64,000 nucleotides of DNA from Thiohalomonas sp041685045 (GTDB lineage Bacteria > Pseudomonadota > Gammaproteobacteria > Thiohalomonadales > Thiohalomonadaceae). Positions 25,188-33,373 of this stretch are shown one piece after another (position 1 is the stretch's first letter; the number at the start of each line of letters is the position of its first letter). Below the pieces are notes generated by a model. It saw only the letters and a list, made by a program, of their open reading frames with translations, was not told the DNA's origin and made no database searches. The DNA lies in NCBI GenBank assembly GCA_041685045.1, contig JAWLGP010000015.1, positions 1 to 64,000 on the forward strand, read 5' to 3'. The position numbers and the translations under genes were made by a program.

Positions 25188-25646
25188 TTACTCTTCCGAC
25201 TCCGGCCAGTTCTTGATGTAGTGCTTCAGCAGCCTGTTTTCGAAGCGCGTTTCGGTGAGCAGGGCGTCGATGATGTCACCAATGGAGATCATGCCCACCA
25301 GCTGTTCGTTTTCGATGACCGGCAGGTGACGGATGCGATTGCCGGTGGCGTTGTGCATCAGCGTGTCCATCGCCTCGTCCAGGGGCAGCTCGGGGTGACA
25401 GACGATGGGGTCCGGACTCATCACGTCACCGACCTGGACGTCGGAGAAACGGTCAAGGTGATCGTCCACCGCGCGCATGACGTCCCGCTCGGTGACGATG
25501 CCGACCAAGCGCTCATCCTCCAGCACCACCAGCGAGCCGATGCGGTGCTGCATCATCAGGTGGACCGCGTCGGTGAGCGGTTGCTCCGGCTTGATGCTCT
25601 GGAAGCTCTGACGGTCCTTTTTGCGCAGAAGATAGCGGATATTCAT
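25188..25646 (-). CDS. CBS-domain pair protein
   Basis: The 152-residue cytoplasmic protein consists of two CBS modules (about 15-70 and 80-140). Motifs are IKPEQPLTDAVHLMMQHRIGSLVVLEDERLVGIVTERDVMRAV and a second GNRIRHLPVIENEQLVGMISIGDIIDALL. Paired CBS domains bind adenosyl ligands such as AMP, ATP or SAM and regulate partner proteins. No partner can be named from context. Confidence 0.93.
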   Translation of the reverse strand: MNIRYLLRKKDRQSFQSIKPEQPLTDAVHLMMQHRIGSLVVLEDERLVGIVTERDVMRAVDDHLDRFSDVQVGDVMSPDPIVCHPELPLDEAMDTLMHNATGNRIRHLPVIENEQLVGMISIGDIIDALLTETRFENRLLKHYIKNWPESEE

Positions 25647-25771
25647 GTTGTCGCAGCCTTGCCGGACCCCTTAGAACTGTATCATAGCGCCTTCGGCTGG
25701 AGTCTGCGGGGCACCCCCAGGCAGGTGTCTGGGTTAGACTGAACTCCAACTTCATTTCGGATCATTCTTCC

Positions 25772-26224
25772 ATGCTGCAACGGATCCAGGCATTTTTCGA
25801 GCGCAATCTGGCGCCGAACCGGCCCGGCGAGCCCGATGAGCAGGCTATCCAGCGCGCCACGGCGGCGCTGTTGATCGAAGTGGCGCGGCAGGACGAGACG
25901 GTTACCGCCGACGAATTGGAGGCGGTCACCTCGGCCATCCGCCGCAAGTTCGGCCTGAATCCCACGGAAACGCAGGAACTGATTGCCCTCGCCAGCGAGG
26001 AACTCGCCGCCTCCACCGACTACTTCCAATTTACCTCGCTGATCCGGGAGCGCTTCAGCCCCGAGCAAAAGGTCCGGGTGATTGAGCACCTGTGGGAGGT
26101 CGCCTTCGCGGACGGCCGGATCGACCGCTACGAAGAGCATATGGTTCGCAAGATCGCCGACCTGCTGTACGTGCCCCATTCCGATTTTGTCGCGGCCAAG
26201 CATCGCGCCGGCCGCGCTGGCTGA
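25772..26224 (+). CDS. TerB-like protein
   Basis: The 150-residue all-helical protein has the TerB/DjlA-N-like pattern ALLIEVARQDETVTADELEAV, IALASEELAASTDYFQFTSLIRERFSPEQKVRVIEHLWEVAFADGRIDRYEEHMVRKIADLLYV. Acidic residues in RQDETVTADE and FADGRIDRYEE could bind metal. TerB relatives are linked to tellurite resistance and envelope stress, but no other ter genes are present, so the role here is open. Confidence 0.88.
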   Translation: MLQRIQAFFERNLAPNRPGEPDEQAIQRATAALLIEVARQDETVTADELEAVTSAIRRKFGLNPTETQELIALASEELAASTDYFQFTSLIRERFSPEQKVRVIEHLWEVAFADGRIDRYEEHMVRKIADLLYVPHSDFVAAKHRAGRAG

Positions 26225-26370
26225 CCCCGACCATCCGCCCCTCCCCTCCCGGGGTGAGTCAAAAAGACGAAAGAGTTCATTTGTTCGTATCGGCCAAGCG
26301 GATAGAATGCGCGATGCCGTCGCGCCCCTGCGGCGGCAATCCACATTTCGTTGATGGAGGAGAAGCGAGC

Positions 26371-26730
26371 ATGGCCGATGGGAACGACGACAACGTGAAG
26401 GCTGACGCCACCGGGAAGGCGTCCCGGAAAGCGGCACCCAAGAAGGCCGCCCCCAAGAAGGCCGCCCCCAAGAAGGCCGCGCCGAAGAAGGCCGCAGTGA
26501 CCCGGCCGGTCCAAAAGGCCGCGCCTGCCGTGAAGAAGGCGCCACGTGCCAGTGCCGCTGCCAACGTGGCCCCCAAGGCTGCCAGGGTCGATGCACAACA
26601 GCGCGCGGCGATGATCGCGGAGGCTGCCTATTACCGGGCGGAAAAACGCGGGTTTGCCGGTGGGGACCCGGTCGCCGACTGGCTATCGGCCGAGGCCGAG
26701 ATTGACGCCCTGATCGCGAAACGCTCCTGA
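26371..26730 (+). CDS. AlgP/histone-H1-like protein with DUF2934 tail
   Basis: The 119-residue protein has a basic N-terminal half made of PKKAA repeats (four tandem 15-bp units at about 26431-26495), like eukaryotic histone H1 tails and Pseudomonas AlgP. The C-terminal 45 residues (AMIAEAAYYRAEKRGFAGGDPVADWLSAEAEIDALI) match DUF2934. It probably binds DNA non-specifically. ATG at 26371 follows GGAGGAGAAGCGAGC. The tandem DNA repeat makes length variation between strains likely. Confidence 0.85.
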   Translation: MADGNDDNVKADATGKASRKAAPKKAAPKKAAPKKAAPKKAAVTRPVQKAAPAVKKAPRASAAANVAPKAARVDAQQRAAMIAEAAYYRAEKRGFAGGDPVADWLSAEAEIDALIAKRS

Positions 26731-26820
26731 GCCCCGGCGCGGTCACCTCGCTGCGCCGCAGCTGCCGGCGGGTGACATAGCGTCCCTATCCCAGTTGCCA
26801 CGACCGGGCAACCCCGCGCC

Positions 26821-27006
26821 CCGGCCCTCCCAGGGTGAACGCATACTAACGTCACGGCCGTGCTGCAAGCGATGTAAGTCCTTGAAAGCAGGTGCGCTGT
26901 AAATACATCCATGTACGCTCGACGGCCGCATCCCTGCGGCCGACGACCTGCTTTCAAGGACTTACATCGCTCTTCGGTGAGTATGCGTTTACCCTGCCGG
27001 CCCTCC
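26821..27006 (-). mobile_element. MITE-like element, copy 3, with 10-bp target duplication
   Basis: The 166-bp element at 26831-26996 is in the opposite orientation to copies 1 and 2. Its ends are CAGGGTGAACGCATACT and AGTATGCGTTTACCCTG-like. Flanks are a perfect 10-bp direct repeat CCGGCCCTCC at 26821-26830 and 26997-27006, different in sequence from that of copy 2. The identical length and independent target duplications show recent mobility. It fills most of the 341-bp gap between the AlgP-like and RRM genes. Confidence 0.92.
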
Positions 27007-27071
27007 GCGCCCGGCGTGCCAACTCCCCCTTTCGAGCCGTTCGGCCATACTTGCCTGGGAAGGAGGGGCGA

Positions 27072-27554
27072 TCAGCCCCTTTGTTGGTCGGCCGGCTCGC
27101 GGCGGCGCTCGCTGCCTTCATTGACTCGCAGTTGGCGCCCCATGAACTCTTGGCCGTTCAGGGTCGAGATGGCGCGATCGGCAGCGGCTCCGTCCATTTC
27201 GACGAACGCGAAGCCGCGCGGACGGCGGGTGGCACGATCAGTCATGATGCGCACCGAGTGCACGGCGCCAAAGCGGGCGAACAGCTCCCGCAACTCCTCG
27301 GGCTTGGCCTTGAAGGAGAGATTGCCGACAAACACCGATTTCGGCTCGGTCTGCCGGGTGGGAGGGGTCTCACCGATCCCGGTCAGCCAGCCGCCGAACA
27401 GGGCGCCGACGGCGGTTCCCACGGCGAAGGCCACGATCGGGTTCAGGGTGGCCGGCGCCAGGGCCAGCATGGCAAGCGCGGCGATGCCGCCAAGGGAAAT
27501 GGCAATGAATATCGCCTTGATCAGAAACCGCACGGGCGGCGCAGTGAACTTCAT
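27072..27554 (-). CDS. Membrane-anchored RRM RNA-binding protein
   Basis: The 160-residue protein has two hydrophobic helices (about 11-31 and 37-59) followed by one RNA recognition motif. RNP2 is VFVGNL at 74-79 and RNP1 is RGFAFVEM at 113-120, both with the aromatic residues needed to stack on RNA. A basic tail ends the protein. Bacterial RRM proteins are usually short and soluble; the membrane hairpin here implies binding of RNA at the inner membrane. The start at 27554 is supported by GGAG upstream. It is divergent from the response regulator gene at 27724. Confidence 0.9.
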   Translation of the reverse strand: MKFTAPPVRFLIKAIFIAISLGGIAALAMLALAPATLNPIVAFAVGTAVGALFGGWLTGIGETPPTRQTEPKSVFVGNLSFKAKPEELRELFARFGAVHSVRIMTDRATRRPRGFAFVEMDGAAADRAISTLNGQEFMGRQLRVNEGSERRREPADQQRG

Positions 27555-27723
27555 GGAGTCTCCGGTTGTTCTTTGTGTTGGCGGCCCGCTCATCGGACCG
27601 AAGGCAAGCCGACATTCTAACGCGCCAGCACCCGTGAAACGAATGGGTCACGCGACCGAACGGCATTTGCGCCGTCGCTGAGCGAGGAGCCGAACGACGG
27701 CCGTTTCCAGCAGAGGGCATGCG

Positions 27724-29328
27724 ATGGCATCACTGCTTACCACCCGGTCCATCCTGATCGTGGACGATTTCCAGAACATGCGCAGCACGCTCCGCAAGAT
27801 GTTGCAGAGTACCGGAGCGAGCGATATCGACACGGTCGCCAATGGCCAGGAGGCGGTCGCGCAACTGGCGCGAAAACCGTACGACGTCGTGCTGTGCGAC
27901 TACAACCTGGGGGAGGGTAAGGACGGGCAGCAGGTGTTGGAAGAGGCAAAGTTCCGCAATCTGCTCCGCCCCTCCACGGTGTTCGTCATGATCACGGCGG
28001 AGAACACGCTCGATATGGTCATGGGCGCCATCGAGTACAAACCCGACGACTATCTGACCAAGCCGTTCAACAAGGATCTGTTGCGCAGCCGGCTGGAGAA
28101 GCTGATCGAGCGCAAGCGTGCGCTGGAGCCGGTGGAGGCGGCTGTCGCGCGGCATGATCTGGGTGGTGCCATCGCCCGCTGCGACGAACTCATCGACAGC
28201 AATCCTCGCAGCCAGGGGGAACTGCTGCGCTTGAAGCTCGACCTGCAGATCGAGGCGGGGGATCTCGACGCCGCGGAGGCGACCTGCGAACAGGCGCTGG
28301 CGACGCGTGAGGTGGTCTGGGCCCGCTTCGGACTGGGTCGGGTGCAGTTTCTGCGAGGGCAGTTGGAAACGGCCCGTGACCTGTTCCGGGCGATAGTGGA
28401 AAAGCACCCGACCTACATGGAAGCCTACGACTGGCTAGCCCGCGCCGAGCAGGCCTTGGGCGAGTCGGAAGCCGCTCAGCAAACCTTGTCGGCAGCGGCA
28501 GAGTTGTCGCCCAAGGTGGTGCAGCGACAGGCCGCGCTGGGCGAGTTGGCGACGAGGAACCGGGACCATGTGAGCGCCGAGCGCGCCTATCGCCGTGCCG
28601 TTGGTTATGGTCGGGAGTCGGTCTACCGGGCCCCCGAACACTTCACCGGCCTTGCCAAGGCCCAAGCTCGAAACGGCTCCGGACTGGACGCGATCAAGAC
28701 CCTGCACAAACTGCGCAAGGAGTTCGCCGACGACCCCGACACGGCCGTGCGCGCGGCGGTCGCCGAGGGCGAGGTCAACCGTACGCTGGGGCGGGAGGCG
28801 GAGGCCCGGACCGCCCTGGCCGAAGCGGTTCGACTTTACGAAAGTCGTGGTGGGTCACCGACGCCCGAGGCGCAACTGGAGATCGCCAAGGCGTATCTGC
28901 TGACCGGTGATACGGAGAAGGGGGAAGTGCTGATGCGCGACCTGGTCTGCAATCGTCACGATGACGAAGCGTTCCTGAGGCGGGTCGAACAGGCCTTCGT
29001 AGACGCCGGGGCAGCCGAGGGTGGCCGCCGTATCGTGGACGAGGCGCGGCGTGAGGTCGCCAATCTGAATAACGAGGGCGTCGCCTTGGCCCGGAGTGGC
29101 CGGTTGTCCGAGGCGATCGCCCTGTTCAGCGAGGCGGTGAAGCGTATGCCCGACAACCGCACGGTCAATCTCAACGCCGCGCAGGTGCTGCTCATGCGGC
29201 TCCAGCGGGGCGGTGGCGATCCGGGCGATCTGGAGCGAGCCGGAGAGTATCTGGAGCGAGGGCGCCAGGAGGGGAGTTCGACCTACCGGAAGGTGTCCGA
29301 ACTCTATCGTGCCCTGCAGAAGCGGTGA
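27724..29328 (+). CDS. Response regulator with TPR output region
   Basis: The 534-residue protein has an N-terminal receiver domain (1-120) with acidic pocket D14/D15, phosphorylation site D59, T91 and K113. The rest (about 140-530) is helical tetratricopeptide repeats, for example LDAAEATCEQALATREVVWARFGLGRVQF and ALARSGRLSEAIALFSEAVKRMP. There is no DNA-binding or enzymatic domain, so output should be by protein contact. The next gene, 10 bp downstream, is a histidine kinase and the likely partner. Confidence 0.93.
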   Translation: MASLLTTRSILIVDDFQNMRSTLRKMLQSTGASDIDTVANGQEAVAQLARKPYDVVLCDYNLGEGKDGQQVLEEAKFRNLLRPSTVFVMITAENTLDMVMGAIEYKPDDYLTKPFNKDLLRSRLEKLIERKRALEPVEAAVARHDLGGAIARCDELIDSNPRSQGELLRLKLDLQIEAGDLDAAEATCEQALATREVVWARFGLGRVQFLRGQLETARDLFRAIVEKHPTYMEAYDWLARAEQALGESEAAQQTLSAAAELSPKVVQRQAALGELATRNRDHVSAERAYRRAVGYGRESVYRAPEHFTGLAKAQARNGSGLDAIKTLHKLRKEFADDPDTAVRAAVAEGEVNRTLGREAEARTALAEAVRLYESRGGSPTPEAQLEIAKAYLLTGDTEKGEVLMRDLVCNRHDDEAFLRRVEQAFVDAGAAEGGRRIVDEARREVANLNNEGVALARSGRLSEAIALFSEAVKRMPDNRTVNLNAAQVLLMRLQRGGGDPGDLERAGEYLERGRQEGSSTYRKVSELYRALQKR

Positions 29329-29338
29329 GGCGTTGTCC

Positions 29339-30028
29339 ATGACCGAAAAAGGCCAACTTCAGTTTGCCAGTGTGCTCGCATCGAGCATTCACGACATGAA
29401 GAACTCGTTGGGAATGGTGCTCAATTCCCTGGACGGGATCGTTGACCCCGGCCTCCACCAGTGCCGCTGTACCCCCGAACAGGTGGCCCAGCTGCAGTAC
29501 GAGGCCAAGCGCATCAACGACAATCTCATTCAGCTGCTCACCATCTACCGAATGGAAAATGCCGTCTACGAGGCCCGGGTCGACGAAGTGGACGTCTATG
29601 ACTTCCTGGAAGAGGCCTTCCTGCAAAGCAAGCCGATGCTCGAATACAGGGGGGTGACGGCGGACCTGGCGTGCGAGCCGGGGCTGGTCTGGTATTTCGA
29701 CCGCAATCTGATTGCGGGCGTCCTCGACAACATCATCACCAATGCCATGCGCTACACCAAGGACCGCGTCCGCATCGGTGCCGCCATTGACGGCGAGTTC
29801 CTGGCGATCAGCGTGGAAGACAACGGGCGGGGATTCCCCGTCCATATGCTCGAGGCGGGTCAGCACGTCGATCGTGATATCGACCTGGTTTCCGGTCGGA
29901 CCCGGCTGGGGCTCTATTTTTGCGCGATGGTGGCCGAACTGCACGAGAATCGCGGCCGCCAGGGGACCATCCATCTGGCGAACGGCGGCACGCTCGGGGG
30001 CGGTCGGTTCACCGTCCTCTTGCCCTGA
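29339..30028 (+). CDS. Soluble sensor-less histidine kinase
   Basis: The 229-residue protein has an H-box SSIHDMKNSLGMVLNSLD with H18 as the likely phosphorylation site and a C-terminal HATPase domain: N box DNIITNAMRYTKD, G1 box VEDNGRGFP, and TRLGLYFCAMVAELH. It has no sensory or membrane region, so its input must come from another protein, perhaps the TPR part of its partner regulator. ATG at 29339 lies 10 bp after the regulator gene stop. Confidence 0.9.
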   Translation: MTEKGQLQFASVLASSIHDMKNSLGMVLNSLDGIVDPGLHQCRCTPEQVAQLQYEAKRINDNLIQLLTIYRMENAVYEARVDEVDVYDFLEEAFLQSKPMLEYRGVTADLACEPGLVWYFDRNLIAGVLDNIITNAMRYTKDRVRIGAAIDGEFLAISVEDNGRGFPVHMLEAGQHVDRDIDLVSGRTRLGLYFCAMVAELHENRGRQGTIHLANGGTLGGGRFTVLLP

Positions 30029-30152
30029 CGCGAGTATCCGTGCGCGCACCGTCGCCTTCGCGGTGCGAGCGTGCCCCAATCGCAGCGCTTTAGGGCACAT
30101 CACCTCCGCCTCACGGTCAAACCTGGAGTAAACCCGCACCGGAGACCGCTTC

Positions 30153-32147
30153 ATGGGCGAAGCCGGTCACCCCTTCCTCGAGCAGATGCTGATTCTGCTG
30201 GCTGCCGCCGTTCTGGCGGTGGCGCTGTTTCGGCGTCTGCGTCTGCCGGCGGTGCTCGCCTATCTCTTCGTCGGGGCAGCGATCGGTCCCCATGGGCTCG
30301 GATTGTTGAGTCACGGTCCGAACACCGATCGACTCGCCGAGTTCGGGGTGGTCTTCCTCCTTTTTAACGTGGGGCTGAAGTTCTCCCTGCCGCAGCTGGT
30401 CGCGATGCGCGCGGTGGTGCTGGGGTTCGGGGGCGCTCAGGTGGCGATCACCACCGCGGTTTTTGGTCTTATGGGCTGGTGGCTGGGACTGGCGCCAGGA
30501 GCGGCGTTTATCGTCGGCGGCACCCTCGCCATGTCGTCGACCGCGATGATCGGCCGTCTGTTGGGCGAGCAGGGTGAACTGAACGCGCGGCATGGCCGTA
30601 CCGCGGTCGGCATCCTGCTGTTTCAGGACCTGGCCGTACTGCCGTTCCTGATCGCGATCCCGGTACTCGCCGGCGAAACCGCCGGACCCGGCATGGGGCA
30701 GGCGTTGATTGCCGCCCTGGGCAAAGGGGCGCTGGTGGTCCTGTTGATGCTGGCCGCCGGCCGTTGGCTGTTGCGGCCGGCACTGCAGGAGGTGGCGGCC
30801 TCCCGCTCCTCCGAGCTGTTTACGCTGGCCACTCTGCTATTCGCCCTCACCGCAGCCGGTGCCTCCTACGCCGCCGGTCTCTCCATGCCGCTGGGGGCGT
30901 TTCTGGCCGGCATGATGCTGGGCGAAACCGAGTTCCGGCACCAGGTGGAGGCCGACATCCGGCCATTCCAGGATGTGCTGCTGGGCCTGTTTTTCGTCAC
31001 CGTGGGAATGCTGCTGGACCTGGGCAGTCTGCCGGCCACCGGCGCGCTGGTACTGCTGGTCGCGGCGGTGCTGATCCTGTTCAAGCTGGTGTTGGTGACA
31101 CTGCTGGGGCGGTTTGCCGACCTGTCGCCGCACACTGCCCTGCGGACCGGGCTGGTCCTGGCCCAGGGCGGGGAGTTCGGCCTGGTGATGCTGTCGCTGG
31201 CGCTGAAGGAGGGCGTGTTGACCCCTGCCATTGCCCAGCCGCTGCTGACCGCCATCGTTATCAGCATGGCCGTAACGCCTTTGTTGGCGCGGCACAACGG
31301 CGCCATCGCCCGCAAGCTGATGCCGGAGGCGTACCGGCGCAGCCACGCGCAGATCGTAGAGGGAGTAACGGAATTCGGTGCGCTCGCGCGTGGTCACGTG
31401 GTGATCTGTGGTTATGGGCGGATCGGGCAGAGCCTGGCGCGATTTCTCGACAAGGAGGGTGTTCCCTTTTTGGGGCTGGATCTGGATCCCCTTCGGGTTC
31501 GTGAAGCGCGCGCTGCGGGTGAACCGGTGGTATTCGGCGACGCCGCCCACGACGAGATCCTGGCTGCGGCCGGGGTCGACCGGGCACGGGCGCTGGTGGT
31601 CAGTTTCGACGACGTCGACGCCGCCGAGCGGGTCGTGGCGGTGACCCGTCGGCACAGCCGCACGCTGCCGGTGCTGGTCCGTACCCGCGACGACAGCCAA
31701 CTCGAACGGCTGCAGCGGGCCGGCTCCACCGAGGTGGTACCTGAAACCCTTGAGGCCAGCCTGATGCTCGCGTCCCATCTGCTGCTGATCCTGGGGATCC
31801 ATGCCGCTGTGGTGGCGCAGCACGTCCAGACCGTGCGGCGTGACCGCTACCGCATGATGCGCGGTTTCTTCCTGGGGCAGGAGGCGATCCCGCTGGAGAA
31901 CACTGAGCCTATGCGGGAGCGGCTTGCCACCGTCACCCTGCCGGCCCAGGCCTTCGCCGTAGGCCGGCGGCTGCGGGAACTCAAGCTGCGCGAGACCGGT
32001 GCCATGGTGACCGCGATCCGACGCAGCGGGATCCGCGGACCGCAGCCGGAGCCCGAAATGCAGCTACGGGCCGGGGACACGCTGGTGCTTTACGGGTCGC
32101 CGGAAGAGTTGGCATTGGCTGAATCGGCGCTGCTACGGGGCAGTTGA
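30153..32147 (+). CDS. Kef-type monovalent cation:proton antiporter (CPA2)
   Basis: The 664-residue inner-membrane protein has 12-13 transmembrane helices (about 8-385), typical of the CPA2 family, then a TrkA-N nucleotide-binding domain beginning VICGYGRIGQSLARFL near residue 415 and a TrkA-C domain at about 575-664 (RLRELKLRETGAMVTAIRR). It should exchange K+ or Na+ for H+ under nucleotide control. The closest named relatives are KefB/KefC and YbaL, but no KefF/KefG ancillary gene is adjacent. Together with the sodium channel upstream it points to active cation homeostasis. Confidence 0.94.
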   Translation: MGEAGHPFLEQMLILLAAAVLAVALFRRLRLPAVLAYLFVGAAIGPHGLGLLSHGPNTDRLAEFGVVFLLFNVGLKFSLPQLVAMRAVVLGFGGAQVAITTAVFGLMGWWLGLAPGAAFIVGGTLAMSSTAMIGRLLGEQGELNARHGRTAVGILLFQDLAVLPFLIAIPVLAGETAGPGMGQALIAALGKGALVVLLMLAAGRWLLRPALQEVAASRSSELFTLATLLFALTAAGASYAAGLSMPLGAFLAGMMLGETEFRHQVEADIRPFQDVLLGLFFVTVGMLLDLGSLPATGALVLLVAAVLILFKLVLVTLLGRFADLSPHTALRTGLVLAQGGEFGLVMLSLALKEGVLTPAIAQPLLTAIVISMAVTPLLARHNGAIARKLMPEAYRRSHAQIVEGVTEFGALARGHVVICGYGRIGQSLARFLDKEGVPFLGLDLDPLRVREARAAGEPVVFGDAAHDEILAAAGVDRARALVVSFDDVDAAERVVAVTRRHSRTLPVLVRTRDDSQLERLQRAGSTEVVPETLEASLMLASHLLLILGIHAAVVAQHVQTVRRDRYRMMRGFFLGQEAIPLENTEPMRERLATVTLPAQAFAVGRRLRELKLRETGAMVTAIRRSGIRGPQPEPEMQLRAGDTLVLYGSPEELALAESALLRGS

Positions 32148-32217
32148 TGCGAGCGTCTACCATCGGGCGTTGGCGATCGTTTATGCTGAACCGAATACCA
32201 ACTTCAGGAGTGGGAAA

Positions 32218-32544
32218 TTGCAGCAGCTCGAGCTAATCATTGACGAGGAGCGCCGGTCGGTCACCGTGCCGGCCTTTGTGCTGGAGGAGGGGGAATCCTT
32301 TTTCCTGAGGATGGACGCCGATATGGACCGGGGTTGGCAGATGAGCCGGCAGTGGGTGGAGCATCCCGGTGAGCTGGAGCGCTGCCAAATCGCCGCCGAC
32401 CGGCTGATGGCGGCGCTCGCCGCCGGAAACGAGCAGATGGCCGCGATGATGGCCGGTTACATCATCGCCCGACTGCCGGGCGTCACCGCGGTGCGGATCG
32501 ACACCAGCGGCGACATGACCGGCACCCGGTTCGTCCGGGGGTGA
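32218..32544 (+). CDS. Conserved hypothetical protein
   Basis: The function is not recognised. The 108-residue product starts (M/L)QQLELIIDEERRSVTVPAFVLEEGESFFLRMDADMDRGWQM and ends with GYIIARLPGVTAVRIDTSGDMTGTRFV. It is soluble and acidic. TTG at 32218 is chosen because AGGAG lies 7 bp upstream; another TTG at 32170 is in frame but lacks a ribosome site. The next gene starts 3 bp downstream, so the two are co-translated and probably cooperate. Confidence 0.75.
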   Translation: MQQLELIIDEERRSVTVPAFVLEEGESFFLRMDADMDRGWQMSRQWVEHPGELERCQIAADRLMAALAAGNEQMAAMMAGYIIARLPGVTAVRIDTSGDMTGTRFVRG

Positions 32545-32547
32545 GCG

Positions 32548-32913
32548 ATGGGGCGTGCGCTGGTCTCTGTGGTGGAACTGGGCGGTTATCCGGATTTTTC
32601 CGAGCTCTATCGCCGCCTGGGCTATGAGCCGGTGACCGTGAACGCCGGCCGTCGTGCACTGTCGGTGATCCGTGACGCCCAGCCGGCCGCCCTTGTCGCC
32701 GAATTCAACTTCCAGCGCGACTTTCGCGATCGCACCAGCGGCCTGGAGACCCTGCTGGCGTTGGTCCAGCGCTTCCCGGACTGTCGGGTGGTGGTGTTCT
32801 ACGAGCCGGCAGATAGCAAACCGCTGGAGCGGTTACGCGCCCGCTTCCCCAACTTCCAGGCCCTCCCACGTCCGGTGGATGCGGCGGCTTTGGAAGCGGC
32901 GTTGATTGATTAA
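32548..32913 (+). CDS. Degenerate receiver-like protein
   Basis: The 121-residue protein has the alternating strand-helix order of a response-regulator receiver (ALVSVVELGG, PAALVAEFNF, CRVVVFYEP, FQALPRPVDAAALEAAL). The position of the phospho-accepting Asp is a glutamate (E52 in VAEFNF), and the conserved lysine is arginine (R108 in LPRPV), so it should not be phosphorylated and may be locked in one state. Its start is three bases after the preceding gene stop. The receiver assignment is inference from the fold pattern. Confidence 0.7.
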   Translation: MGRALVSVVELGGYPDFSELYRRLGYEPVTVNAGRRALSVIRDAQPAALVAEFNFQRDFRDRTSGLETLLALVQRFPDCRVVVFYEPADSKPLERLRARFPNFQALPRPVDAAALEAALID

Positions 32914-32961
32914 CCACGGGGAACACGCAGGCGCACGGAGGATGAACCGGACGGGGATGAG

Positions 32962-33363
32962 TCAACTCCCGCGCAGCTGTTGCAGCATCTCGGGCGCCAT
33001 GTCGAGGCCGGCCTCACAGCCCGGATTCAAGGTGATGCCCACCCCGCTGCCGACCCGTTCCAGAATCCACGGGAACTCCACCAGCAGGCCTCCGCGATAT
33101 TGTGGGAAGTCTGCCAGGAACGGCTTGGCCCGCTCGGGGCTGGTGAACAGAACCACCACCTGCAGGCCGGATTCGTCCTCCAGCACCAGCGGCTGGGCCT
33201 TGTCGGACGTCTGCAGCCCGGCAATCTGGTACTTGTCCTCCACCGGCATGAAGACCTGGGCGCCCATCAGCGCTTCCAGAAACTCCTCGCCGGACAGTTG
33301 TCCCTCCTGGGCGCGGAGCAGTTTCTCTTCCAGTTCGTTCTTTGCGTCGAAAGTTTCGTTCAT
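32962..33363 (-). CDS. SseB-like protein
   Basis: The 133-residue soluble protein resembles the SseB N-terminal domain family: LEEKLLRAQEGQLSGEEFLEALMGAQVFMPVEDK, PLVLEDESGLQVVVLFTSPERAKPFLADFP, VEFPWILERVGSGVGITLNPGCEAGLDM. The family is widespread, with unclear function. ATG at 33363 gives the family-like N-terminus MNETFDAKNELE. It follows the phosphatase-fold gene on the same strand with a 10-bp gap. Confidence 0.85.
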   Translation of the reverse strand: MNETFDAKNELEEKLLRAQEGQLSGEEFLEALMGAQVFMPVEDKYQIAGLQTSDKAQPLVLEDESGLQVVVLFTSPERAKPFLADFPQYRGGLLVEFPWILERVGSGVGITLNPGCEAGLDMAPEMLQQLRGS

Positions 33364-33373
33364 TGCTCTTTTT

